From Alphaproteobacteria bacterium (GTDB lineage Bacteria; Pseudomonadota; Alphaproteobacteria; ATCC43930; CGMCC-115725): a stretch of DNA of 39,313 nt. Below, piece by piece: positions 18,562-25,616 of this stretch. The translations under genes were made by a program, and so were the position numbers. Location: positions 1-39,313 of the forward strand of contig JAJPHB010000106.1 in the NCBI GenBank assembly GCA_021325525.1, in the 5' to 3' direction. Every line of letters starts with the position of its first letter. The first letter of the stretch is position 1. The notes beneath the pieces are model-generated. The model had not been told where the DNA came from. It saw only the letters and a list, made by a program, of their open reading frames with translations, and made no database searches.

Positions 18562-19182
18562 TCAATAGCTCGGCGGCGTTATCGCCCAGACGACTCGCGT
18601 CGGCACCGTGCCCGGGTTGCGGTAGCGGTGCGGCGTCGTGCTGGGAAATCCGAAGCTGTCGCCCTCCTCGAGGATGAAATGGTGCTCGCCGATCCAGAGC
18701 TCGAGCCGGCCCGAGATGACGACGCCCCCTTCCTCGCCCTCATGCGCGTAGGGCTCGGCTCCGCTCTCCGCCCCCGGCTCGAACTCGCTCATCAGCAGCT
18801 CGAGCTTGCCAGAAAGAGTCGGCGAGAGGAGGAGGTCGGTGATGCCGAGGCCAGTGAAATCGAGCCGCCTTCGGCGGCCGGCGCGGACGATGAGGCCGCG
18901 CTCGGCCGCCGGGGCCGGATCGCCGCCATCGAAAAACCAGCTGATCTTGACGCCGAGCGCCGCGGCAATGAGCTGGAGGTGGCGGACTGAAGGCGCCGAG
19001 ATTCCCCGTTCGACTTGGCTCAAATGGCCGATCGAGAGGCCAGTCGCCTCGGCGACCCGCGCGAGGGTCAGCCGCTTCAGCTTGCGCAGATCGCGGATTT
19101 TCTCGCCGATCGAGGCGATCGCCTCGGCGTCGCTGACGGCTTCCGGCAGGGCGGCCGGAACGGAGGCGCTATGCTCGTCCAT
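18562..19182 (-). CDS. XRE-family regulator with C-terminal cupin (PuuR-like)
   Basis: A 206-residue transcription factor. A helix-turn-helix of the Cro/XRE type covers about 27-82 (IRDLRKLKRLTLARVAEATG, then LSQVERG and PSV). A cupin fold covers about 115-203, with PYAHEGEEGGVVISG and EEGDSFGFPSTTPHR providing the likely ligand pocket. This architecture is known from PuuR and similar regulators of amine and amino-acid catabolism, usually repressors relieved by the pathway substrate. It sits upstream of and in the same direction as the transporter/CoA-ligase operon, and divergent from an oxidoreductase remnant. Confidence 0.92.
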   Translation of the reverse strand: MDEHSASVPAALPEAVSDAEAIASIGEKIRDLRKLKRLTLARVAEATGLSIGHLSQVERGISAPSVRHLQLIAAALGVKISWFFDGGDPAPAAERGLIVRAGRRRRLDFTGLGITDLLLSPTLSGKLELLMSEFEPGAESGAEPYAHEGEEGGVVISGRLELWIGEHHFILEEGDSFGFPSTTPHRYRNPGTVPTRVVWAITPPSY

Positions 19183-19220
19183 CGCGTGCGAGAGTATAAC
19201 GCTGCGCCCGCTTCAAGCAA

Positions 19221-19249
19221 TTGCGACTTCACAATCGTGAAAATATCTG
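19221..19249 (+). promoter_or_regulatory. Candidate promoter with embedded operator
   Basis: TTGCGA (19221-19226) and TATCTG (19244-19249) are spaced by exactly 17 bases. The spacer contains the palindrome TTCACAATCGTGAA (19228-19241), again TTCA-N6-TGAA. It would drive the oxidoreductase remnant to the right, and a repressor bound there would block RNA polymerase. The site may also serve the divergent regulator gene for autoregulation. Confidence 0.38.
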
Positions 19250-19283
19250 CACAGAATTTCATACGCAATGCGGGAGGGGCGGC

Positions 19284-19565
19284 ATGCCCGAATCCTATGA
19301 CGCGATCATCATCGGCGGCGGGCACCACGGCCTCGTCTGCGGCGCCTACCTCGCCAAGGCCGGGCTCAAGGCGCTCGTCCTCGAACGCCACCATGTGATC
19401 GGCGGCGCCGCCGTCACCGGGGAGTTCGCGCCGGGGTTCCGCGGCTCGTTAACGCCTACCGCATCGCCGACCTCCCGACGCAGAGCACCTGCGCCTATCT
19501 CTCGGGCTGGTTCGAGAGCGACATCATCAAGGCGGTGCTCGCCTCCTACGCCTCGATCGGCACCG
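19284..19565 (+). pseudogene. Remnant of a phytoene-dehydrogenase-like FAD oxidoreductase
   Basis: The frame opens with MPESYDAIIIGGGHHG and a GGGAGGGG ribosome site, giving a clean FAD-binding N-terminus up to about GEFAPGF (19440). The frame then loses similarity. In another frame a second piece of the same family appears, containing YLSGWFESDIIKAVL and ASIGT, which normally lies well over 100 residues further on. It stops matching near 19565. So two parts of one gene, from about 290 bases, are joined with the middle and the C-terminal half missing. Relatives are NAD(P)/FAD-dependent oxidoreductases acting on amines or carotenoids. Confidence 0.75.
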
Positions 19566-19607
19566 CCCCGCCTACAGGCAGTCGCGATAGACGTGCACCA
19601 CCACGAA

Positions 19608-19805
19608 TCAGAAACCCGCCCCGGCGCGGCGCGCACGCCGTTCGATCGCGGCGCGATACGCGTCCTTGAGACACCGCAGATTCGCCGCTTCGCTATACGA
19701 GCGGAGATAAGCCTGGCGCGCGGGCAGCCGCATCGCTTCGGCGAGGCAGGGATCGTCTACCATCCGCAGCACCTTGTCCGCCAGGTCGGCGCTGCTCGAT
19801 GGCGC
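19608..19805 (-). pseudogene. C-terminal fragment of a glycosyltransferase
   Basis: On the minus strand, about 65 residues from VAPSSSADLADKVLRMVDD to the stop at 19608 match the end of GT4-type glycosyltransferases: the nucleotide-sugar-site follow-on, then PARQAYLRSYSEAANL and a basic tail. No start codon, catalytic half or upstream part exists; the frame runs directly into dipeptide-permease sequence on the opposite strand near 19805. Confidence 0.6.
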
Positions 19806-20093
19806 GACGGTGACGCTCGGCTCCGTGCTGCTCCTCGCGATTGTCATTCTCGCTATCTTCGCGCCGCTTATCGCGCCGGGTGATCCTCAAGCGCTCAACC
19901 CGATCCGCCGCCTGCGGCCACCTTCCGCCGAGGCTTGGTTCGGCACGGACATGTACGGGCGCGACGTCTTCACCCGGACCATCCATGGCTCGCGCATCTC
20001 GCTTCTGGTCGGCGTCCTGCTCGCGGTCATCAGCGTTGGCTGCGGACTGGTGATCGGCCTCGTCACCGGCTACGTGCGGGCTGTCGACGGCCG
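19806..20093 (+). pseudogene. N-terminal fragment of dipeptide/oligopeptide permease DppC
   Basis: About 95 residues match the start of DppC/OppC-type permeases: a first membrane helix, then [29 protein letters not shown] and [10 protein letters not shown]. The sequence breaks off after GYVRAVDG, before the EAA loop, and is joined out of frame to a dipeptide ATPase. No natural start is present. The remaining two thirds of the permease, including the ATPase contact, are missing. Confidence 0.75.
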
Positions 20094-20966
20094 CAAGGTG
20101 AGACGCTCGGCCTCGTCGGCGAGTCCGGCTGCGGTAAGTCGACGGTCGGCAAGACCATATTGCGCTTGATCGAGCCGACCGCCGGCGAAATTGTGCTCGA
20201 GGGCGTGCCGATCACCGCCGCCTCGGAAGCCGAGCTGCGCCCGCATCGCCGCAAAATGCAGGTCGTCTTCCAGGACCCTTACGCCTCGCTCAATCCGCGC
20301 ATGACCGCGGGCGAGATCGTGGGCGAGCCGCTGTTCAACTACGGCCTCGCGGCCGGGAAGGTGCGCGAGGGGCGGGTCAAGGGACTTTTCGCCCGCGTCG
20401 GCCTCCGACCCGAGCACATGCGCAAATACCCTCACGAATTCTCCGGCGGACAGCGCCAGCGCCTCGGTATCGCCCGTGCGCTCGCGGTCCAGCCGAAGCT
20501 GATCGTCGGCGACGAGCCTGTATCGGCCCTCGACGTGTCAGTGCAGGCCCAGGCCATCAATCTGATGATGGACCTGCAGGAGTCCTACGGCCTCTCCTAC
20601 ATTTTCATCGCCCACGACCTCGCCGTGGTCGAACACATCAGCCATCGCGTCGCCGTGATGTATCTCGGCAAGATCGTCGAGCTGACCGACAAGAAGTCGC
20701 TGTTCACCTCGCCGCAGCATCCTTACACCGAGGCGCTGCTCGCGGCGGTACCGATCCCGGAGCCGAAGCTGAAGCGCCGCCGCTTCGTCCTCGCCGGGGA
20801 CGTGCCGAGTCCGATGCGGCCACCCTCGGGTTGCCGTTTCCATACCCGCTGCCCCTATGCCGAAGAGATCTGCCGCCGGCTCGAGCCACCTCTGCTGGAG
20901 GTGGAGCCGCGGCATGCCGTCGCGTGCCATCTGCGGAAGCCGAAAACGGTTAGTGTCTCAGCTTGA
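20094..20966 (+). pseudogene. N-terminally truncated dipeptide ABC ATPase DppF
   Basis: About 290 residues of a DppF/OppF-type ATPase: Walker [10 protein letters not shown] near the junction, signature [15 protein letters not shown], Walker [13 protein letters not shown], and the C-terminal oligopeptide domain with cysteines in [14 protein letters not shown]. Roughly 40 residues that should precede [10 protein letters not shown] are missing and no start codon with a ribosome site is visible. In intact operons dppC, dppD and dppF are consecutive, so one deletion removing the end of dppC, all of dppD and the start of dppF would explain this join. Confidence 0.82.
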
Positions 20967-20983
20967 ATTGTGACGGCCCTCAA

Positions 20984-20999
20984 AGCGGGTTGACCCGCT
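20984..20999. repeat. Short inverted repeat after the DppF remnant
   Basis: AGCGGGT and ACCCGCT are perfect complements separated by TG, 18 bases past the stop. No T-run follows, so it is a weak terminator candidate. Confidence 0.35.
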
Positions 21000-21055
21000 G
21001 TCGCTCTGCCGTCATCGCTCCCATATGATGCTTAGCGCAGAGCAGGAGCATCATC

Positions 21056-21295
21056 GTGTCCTATCATAGGCGAGAGTTGTACCGCAGTGCGCCGAGCGGC
21101 GATCGATGGTGTCTCGTTCGGGAACTCGACTCCGGGCGCGTCTTCATCGAGCACGAGCCGAACCAATCGTCCGGCGGCCGAGCGTCGCACATTGAGATTT
21201 CGGATTTCCTTGCCCACGATGCTGGCGGCCCCGAGCATCAAGCCTTATTGCGCCTGATCGGAACGCTGGTCGAGGAGAATGCGAACGATTCCTAG
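21056..21295 (+). CDS. Small conserved hypothetical protein
   Basis: A 79-residue soluble protein with GTG start and AGGAG nine bases upstream. It resembles a short family common in Bradyrhizobium and relatives, marked by GDRWCLVRELDSGRVFIEHEPN, ASHIEISDFL and the end GPEHQALLRLIGTLVEE. It has no signal peptide or membrane helix. The function is unknown. It appears complete, unlike most of its neighbours. The gene after it belongs to another small family common in the same organisms. Confidence 0.75.
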   Translation: MSYHRRELYRSAPSGDRWCLVRELDSGRVFIEHEPNQSSGGRASHIEISDFLAHDAGGPEHQALLRLIGTLVEENANDS

Positions 21296-21300
21296 AGGGA

Positions 21301-21537
21301 CGACGCAGCGACAAGGGCACTGCCGGCGCGATCGGCAACGCGATTAAGGTGATGAAGATCGCAGAGGGCGACGAAGAGAACAAGCTGTCTGAGCCCAGCG
21401 CGGCGGCGGAGCTCGGGCGCAAGGGAGGCAAAGCGCGCGCCGCCGCGATGACACCCGAGCGGCTCGCCGATATTGCCAAGAAGCCGCTGCGAAGCGGTAG
21501 GGTGAATAGCTGCTTCTGGCCGGGCATCCGCAACTAA
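21301..21537 (+). pseudogene. Frameshifted small KGG-type protein gene
   Basis: The frame encodes GTAGAIGNAIKVMKIAEGDEE and then AAAELGRKGGKARAAAMTPE, hallmarks of a 60-80 residue family that normally ends IARKAAAKRW. No ATG, GTG or TTG exists in frame before 21349, inside the conserved part. At 21483/21484 one missing base turns the expected KKAAAKR ending into an unrelated tail to 21537; restoring one base gives KKAAAKR and a TAG at 21498-21500. Start loss plus frameshift argue for a relic; a sequencing indel could explain the second defect only. Confidence 0.65.
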
Positions 21538-21577
21538 ATCTGCAGTTGTACCGGCTGTCTTCCGCGGTTCTCGATGA

Positions 21578-22090
21578 ATGTCGGGCGGCTCCATGGGTGG
21601 CGTCGTCGCGCAGCATTTCGCACTTCGGCATCCCAGTCGGCTCGTGCGCCTTCTGCTCGTTGCCACGGGTGCGTACACGGCCGATCCCGCAGCGGCTCTC
21701 GCACGCGCCGACACTATTGCGAGGCTGTCTTGGGACGAGCTTACGGTTGCGCCGATCGTGGCGAATTTCTTTCACAAGCCACCGACGCCGGAAGTCGTGA
21801 GCAAGCTACGGCGCATTGCGCTAATGGCCTCCCCGACAGCCGCAGCCGAGGCAGCGCGATCCAATGCGAGATCACATGTGCTCGACCAGCTCGCCGCGAT
21901 TACGGTCCCGACGCTCATCATCCAGGGCCGACACGACCGCGCGCGGACACCAGGGCACGGCGCCGAGATGCAGCGTCGCATCCCCAATGCCCGGCTCGAG
22001 ATCATCGATGACGCCGGCCATACGCCGCAGCTTGAACGGCCGGATGTCTTCCACGACATTGCGCTCCCGTTTCTGCTCGCAGAGGACTGA
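21578..22090 (+). pseudogene. C-terminal half of an alpha/beta hydrolase
   Basis: Begins exactly at the nucleophile elbow (SGGSMGG, serine in GGSMG) and continues through the cap and core to the catalytic Asp (IIQGRHDRA) and His (DDAGHTPQLERP). The first half of the fold, including the oxyanion HGxPG strand, is absent and an in-frame TGA precedes the ATG. Intact members are about 250-280 residues; this is 170. A functional short protein is very unlikely. Confidence 0.78.
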
Positions 22091-22106
22091 CGCTCGATAG
22101 CCGCTT

Positions 22107-22113
22107 AGGAGGT
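22107..22113 (+). promoter_or_regulatory. Consensus Shine-Dalgarno that fixes a TTG start
   Basis: AGGAGGT lies five bases before TTG at 22119, the first usable codon of the SDR gene. There is no ATG or GTG in frame before the conserved ITGSSRGIG motif, so the strong site decides the rare start. Confidence 0.7.
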
Positions 22114-22118
22114 CCATC

Positions 22119-22907
22119 TTGCAGGAATCACCGTTCCTTCGCATCCCGGACATCGCGAACAAAGTTTGTCTCATTACCGGATCGAGCCGCGGCATTGGTG
22201 CTGCCGTCGCGCGCGGCCTTGGCGCAATTGGAGCGAGGGTGGTGGTGCATTATCGGACGGGCAAGAACGAGGCCGATGAGGTCGCGCGAGCAATCGCAAG
22301 GGACGGCATCGATCCCTTAGTCCTGGCCGGCGATATCGCAGAGCCGGGCACGGTCGAGGCGCTGATCGAGCAGACCGTCGAGCATTTCGGGCGGCTCGAC
22401 ATTCTCATCAACAACGCGGGCGACGTGATCGAACGCCACGTCGTTGCCGAGACCTCGGACGAACTCTTCGAGCAGCATGTCGCCATCAACATCCGGCCTG
22501 TCTTTGCGGGGTGCCGCCGCGCTGTGCGTCAATTCCGACTTCAAGGAGGCGGCGGTTCAATCATCAATGTGAGTTCGGTCGCAGCGCGCACCGGCGGTGG
22601 CGGCGGCTCCTCCCTCTATGCCGGCGCGAAGGCGTTCGTCGCCACCTTCACGCGTGCCCTCGCTAAAGAGGTCGCCAAAGACCGCATTCGGGTCAATGCC
22701 GTTTCGCCCGGCGTTATCCAGACTCCGATGCAGGACCGCACGACCCCACCCGAGCAGATTAAGGCGGCGCTCGCGGCAATCCCGCTGGGCCGGCTGGGCA
22801 CGGCCGAAGAATGCGTTGGGACTTTTCTCTTTCTCTGCTCCGACGAACTGAGCGGCTACCTGACGGGCCAGATTCTCGAGGTCAATGGCGGAATTATCAT
22901 GCCGTGA
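22119..22907 (+). CDS. Short-chain dehydrogenase/reductase (SDR)
   Basis: A full-length 262-residue classical SDR, NAD(P)-dependent and cytosolic. The cofactor motif TGSSRGIG starts near residue 20 and NNAG follows near 97-100. The catalytic Ser is in NVSSVAAR (about 149-150), Tyr and Lys in YAGAKAF (about 164-168), and PG…T after the active site is present. A Gly-rich GGGGGS insertion precedes the Tyr. The substrate cannot be told; many relatives act on sugars, 3-oxoacyl thioesters or alcohols. It is the only large intact gene in the fragment zone and follows the hydrolase remnant by 28 bases. Confidence 0.92.
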   Translation: MQESPFLRIPDIANKVCLITGSSRGIGAAVARGLGAIGARVVVHYRTGKNEADEVARAIARDGIDPLVLAGDIAEPGTVEALIEQTVEHFGRLDILINNAGDVIERHVVAETSDELFEQHVAINIRPVFAGCRRAVRQFRLQGGGGSIINVSSVAARTGGGGGSSLYAGAKAFVATFTRALAKEVAKDRIRVNAVSPGVIQTPMQDRTTPPEQIKAALAAIPLGRLGTAEECVGTFLFLCSDELSGYLTGQILEVNGGIIMP

Positions 22908-23197
22908 TTTCGCGCCTGCAAGTGCATGAGAATAGTCGTCAGCATCCTGAATTGATGCTCGATGTGGGCCAGTGAGGTACAGAAAGACCGCCGGATAGAG
23001 AGCGCCATACTCGGCGGCCAACCAGTACCTAGTCTAAGAAAACCGATCCAGTTGAAATGGCTGGATGGCCAAGGAAAACTGCCGACCGAGTGGATCAGGG
23101 ATTGGGCTGGGATCGCGCTGCCAGTCCGGCGGCATAATCCTGCAATGGACGCGGCGCGGGAACGTTGACCTCAACAGGCTTGGACAAAGGGTGCCCC
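22908..23197 (+). other. Unassigned spacer
   Basis: About 290 bases after the SDR gene with lower G+C and no recognisable domain on either strand. A 68-codon open frame from 22962 has no ribosome site and no recognised similarity. It may hold further unrecognised gene debris. Confidence 0.4.
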
Positions 23198-23365
23198 ATG
23201 CACCACTCCCGCCTCTGCGCCGTGCTCATCGACTGCAAGACCGCGGATGTGGATGCGGCCGCGCGCTTCTGGGGCGAGGCGCTGGGGCGGCCGGGGCATT
23301 TGGGGCATCCGGGCAGCCGCGGGAATTATCTTGCGCGGTGCCTCGCTCTCCCGCTTTGCGGATGA
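23198..23365 (+). pseudogene. N-terminal fragment of a VOC (glyoxalase-fold) protein
   Basis: MHHSRLCAVLIDCKTADVD then AARFWGEALGRP match the first beta-alpha unit of vicinal-oxygen-chelate proteins. Similarity ends near GSRGNY (about 23330), after about 45 of the usual 120-140 residues, and the frame stops at 23365. It marks the right edge of the fragment zone. Confidence 0.65.
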
Positions 23366-23427
23366 GGGGCTGCGACAGCGAATGCGACAGCCCTCCACGC
23401 CCTTCGTGCCGACGGTTCGGCTCGCCT

Positions 23428-24969
23428 CTAACCCGGGCGCGGCGCGACAGCTCGCTCGAGCTCGGCCTCGGCGCGCAGGCTCTCGATGTCGCGGCCGATC
23501 GTGACCACGGCGAGGGTCCGCTCGCCGCGCCGATAGGCGACCCGGCAGTCGCGCGCCGCGATGGAGCCGTCGATCTCGATCCGGTCCCAGGATTGGGCGT
23601 GGCCGACATAGAGGATCGGAACGTCGTAATGCATGCTCCAGAAGAAGGGGACGGCATCGAAGGGCTCGCGGCGGCCCAGCATGTTGCGCGCCGCGACTTG
23701 GCCCTGGCGCTCGGCCACCACCCAATGCTCGACTCGGACGCTCTCGCCGCTATGCGGGTCGGGCCAGCGCGCGAGGTCGCCGGCGGCGAAGACTCCGGGC
23801 GCGCTCGTCTCCAGGAAGGCGTCGACGACGATGCCGCGGTCGGCGGCGAGCCCCGCCTTCTCGGCGAGGGCGACGGCGGGTTTGACGCCGACGCCAATGA
23901 CGACGAGATCGGCGGGCAGCCTCTCGCCGGTCTTTAGGGCGACATGGGCAGCGTCGATGGCGGCGGCCGTGGTGCCGAGGTGGAAGCGGACGCCGTGATC
24001 CTCGTGAATCTCCTGGACGAAGCTGCCGAGCTCGCTGCCCAGAATGCGCGCCATCGGCAGCGGCTCGGGCGCGACGACATGCACCTCGATGTTCCGCGTC
24101 CGCAGCGACGCCGCGACTTCGAGCCCTATGAAGCTCGCCCCGATGACGACGGCACGCCGCGCATTCTGCGCCCGCCGGATGATCGCCTCGCTGTCGGCGA
24201 GCGAGCGCAGGTAGCGGACATGCGGGAGATCGGCGCCGGGCAGGTCGAGGCGGACCGGCTCGGCTCCCGTGGCGATGAGCAGCGCGCCATAGCCGAGGCG
24301 GCTGCCGTCTTCGAGCTCGACCTCGCGGCGGGCGGCGTCGATCGCCCGGGCAGGCGCGCCAAGACGCAGCTCGATGCCCTGCTCGCGGTAGAAATCCGGC
24401 GCGCGCAGCGGAATCCACTCGGCGGGCGCGCTGCCGGCAAGATAGTCCTTGGAGAGATTCGGCCGGTCATAGGGCGCCGCGGCATCGGCGCTCAGCATCG
24501 TGATGCGCCCGGCATAGCCTTCGCGCCGCAGCGTCTCGGCGGCGCAATTGCCGGCCGCCCCGCCACCCAGGATGACCACCGATTGGGGCAGCCCGGCCGC
24601 CGGCAGCGGCGACGGCGCGGGCGCCGCCTGCCGCTTCTCGCGGACGAGGACGCGGTCGCCCGATCGCTCGACCCGCCAGCAATCGACGGGATTGAGCGCC
24701 GGCGGCCGGAGCGGCGCGCCGGTGCGCAGGCTGAAGCAGGCGTGGTGCCAGGGGCAGCGCACCGTGTCGCCAAGGACGAGCCCTTCGGCGAGCGGCCCAC
24801 CGTAATGCGTGCATTTGGCGCCGATCGCGAAGATCTCTTGCTCGCTCCGGACCAGCAGCACCGGTTCGTCGCCGACATGCCCCAGCAGCGGCGCTCCCTC
24901 GGCGAGCTCTGCCAGAGGCAGCCCCTGCGTGAGATCGGGGCCGCCGGGCTTCGATTCCGCTTCGCTCAT
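23428..24969 (-). CDS. FAD-dependent reductase with N-terminal Rieske domain (AIFL-like)
   Basis: A 513-residue oxidoreductase. The Rieske 2Fe-2S domain (about 10-110) has C53-x-H55 and C72-x-x-H75. It is followed by an FAD/NAD(P)H disulfide-oxidoreductase-type domain: VILGGGAAGNCAAE (about 131-144), ATGAEPVRLDLPGA, VVIGASFIGLEVA (NAD site) and VFAAGDLARWPDP (FAD). A C-terminal reductase domain follows from about 420. The architecture matches AIFL/ferredoxin reductases that shuttle electrons between NADH and an iron-sulfur partner. The start at MSEAES has GAGGA upstream. No dedicated oxygenase neighbour is seen. Confidence 0.93.
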   Translation of the reverse strand: MSEAESKPGGPDLTQGLPLAELAEGAPLLGHVGDEPVLLVRSEQEIFAIGAKCTHYGGPLAEGLVLGDTVRCPWHHACFSLRTGAPLRPPALNPVDCWRVERSGDRVLVREKRQAAPAPSPLPAAGLPQSVVILGGGAAGNCAAETLRREGYAGRITMLSADAAAPYDRPNLSKDYLAGSAPAEWIPLRAPDFYREQGIELRLGAPARAIDAARREVELEDGSRLGYGALLIATGAEPVRLDLPGADLPHVRYLRSLADSEAIIRRAQNARRAVVIGASFIGLEVAASLRTRNIEVHVVAPEPLPMARILGSELGSFVQEIHEDHGVRFHLGTTAAAIDAAHVALKTGERLPADLVVIGVGVKPAVALAEKAGLAADRGIVVDAFLETSAPGVFAAGDLARWPDPHSGESVRVEHWVVAERQGQVAARNMLGRREPFDAVPFFWSMHYDVPILYVGHAQSWDRIEIDGSIAARDCRVAYRRGERTLAVVTIGRDIESLRAEAELERAVAPRPG

Positions 24970-25096
24970 GACGCCGTCCTCGCTCTCCGGACAGCGCCGC
25001 CCACCGATGGCGCGACGCGCCATCGACGGGACCGCGGCTGCCCCCTCACGGAACGAACGAGCGTGAACACCGGATCGGAAACATCACAAGGACGTG

Positions 25097-25158
25097 AAGG
25101 CGGCCTCGGCCGTACGCCGCCCTTTCCGTCGAAGACCTGGTCTTCCGCCGAGGCCGCC
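25097..25158. repeat. Nested inverted repeats with alternative pairing
   Basis: GGCGGCCTCGGC (25099-25110) and GCCGAGGCCGCC (25147-25158) are perfect 12-base complements. Inside lies the near-continuous palindrome GAAGACC-T-GGTCTTC (25131-25145). The GGCGGC of the left arm can instead pair with GCCGCC at 25116-25121. The element sits between the small membrane protein stop and the Rieske reductase start, both on the minus strand. It could be a terminator or a leader structure. Confidence 0.55.
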
Positions 25159-25167
25159 GACGCGGCT

Positions 25168-25407
25168 CTACCGCGCGCGGGCGGGCAATCTTAAGGGCGG
25201 CGCCGCACGCGCGAAGAGCAGGGCGGCACGCCGCGCGGCGACGGCGACCGCGCGCACCGGCCGCTCGATGCCGAAGAGCCAGACGGCAAGGGCGAGGAAG
25301 AGGGCGGCAAAGCTCGCGCCCGTTGACACGGTGAAGAAGGTGCCCATATCGGCGAGGGTCGTCGAGCCCGAGCCGATGCTGTCGACGATCTGATTATAGT
25401 GGCACAT
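25168..25407 (-). CDS. Small single-span membrane protein
   Basis: A 79-residue protein with one hydrophobic helix at about 18-42 (ending LFLALAVWLFGIE) and a basic, Arg-rich C-terminus likely on the cytoplasmic side. The ATG at 25407 has GGAGG about 7 bases upstream, which supports it over the longer open frame. No family recognised. It precedes the Rieske reductase gene in the same direction but with about 200 bases and a strong hairpin between them. Confidence 0.55.
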   Translation of the reverse strand: MCHYNQIVDSIGSGSTTLADMGTFFTVSTGASFAALFLALAVWLFGIERPVRAVAVAARRAALLFARAAPPLRLPARAR

Positions 25408-25526
25408 CGCAGCCTCCGCACGAGGGTGTCGATGAGGTGCTTGCCCTCCGCCGATCATCCCGCCGCAGCGACGGGATGTAAAGGGCAGCGTGGAATTTCC
25501 GATCTATTCTCTGGCGTTGATATCGT

Positions 25527-25555
25527 CCCTCTCAGCCCCGCCGGGGCGGAGAGGG
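25527..25555. terminator. Long GC-rich hairpin after the class II aldolase gene
   Basis: CCCTCTC-A-GCCCC (25527-25539) pairs with GGGGC-G-GAGAGGG (25543-25555) around GCC, twelve pairs with one A/G mismatch. It is about 60 bases past the aldolase stop on the minus strand. There is no T-run, so a stability element or protein-binding site is also possible. Confidence 0.45.
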
Positions 25556-25616
25556 GATGATGGCGGACCGCAGCATGCGAATACGGTAGGGGCTTCGCGA
25601 GCGGCCGTGCCCCGCG

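Noticed and set aside
19284-23365. Fragment zone as prophage, transposon or integrative element
   Set aside because: No integrase, transposase, terminal repeats or phage gene seen.
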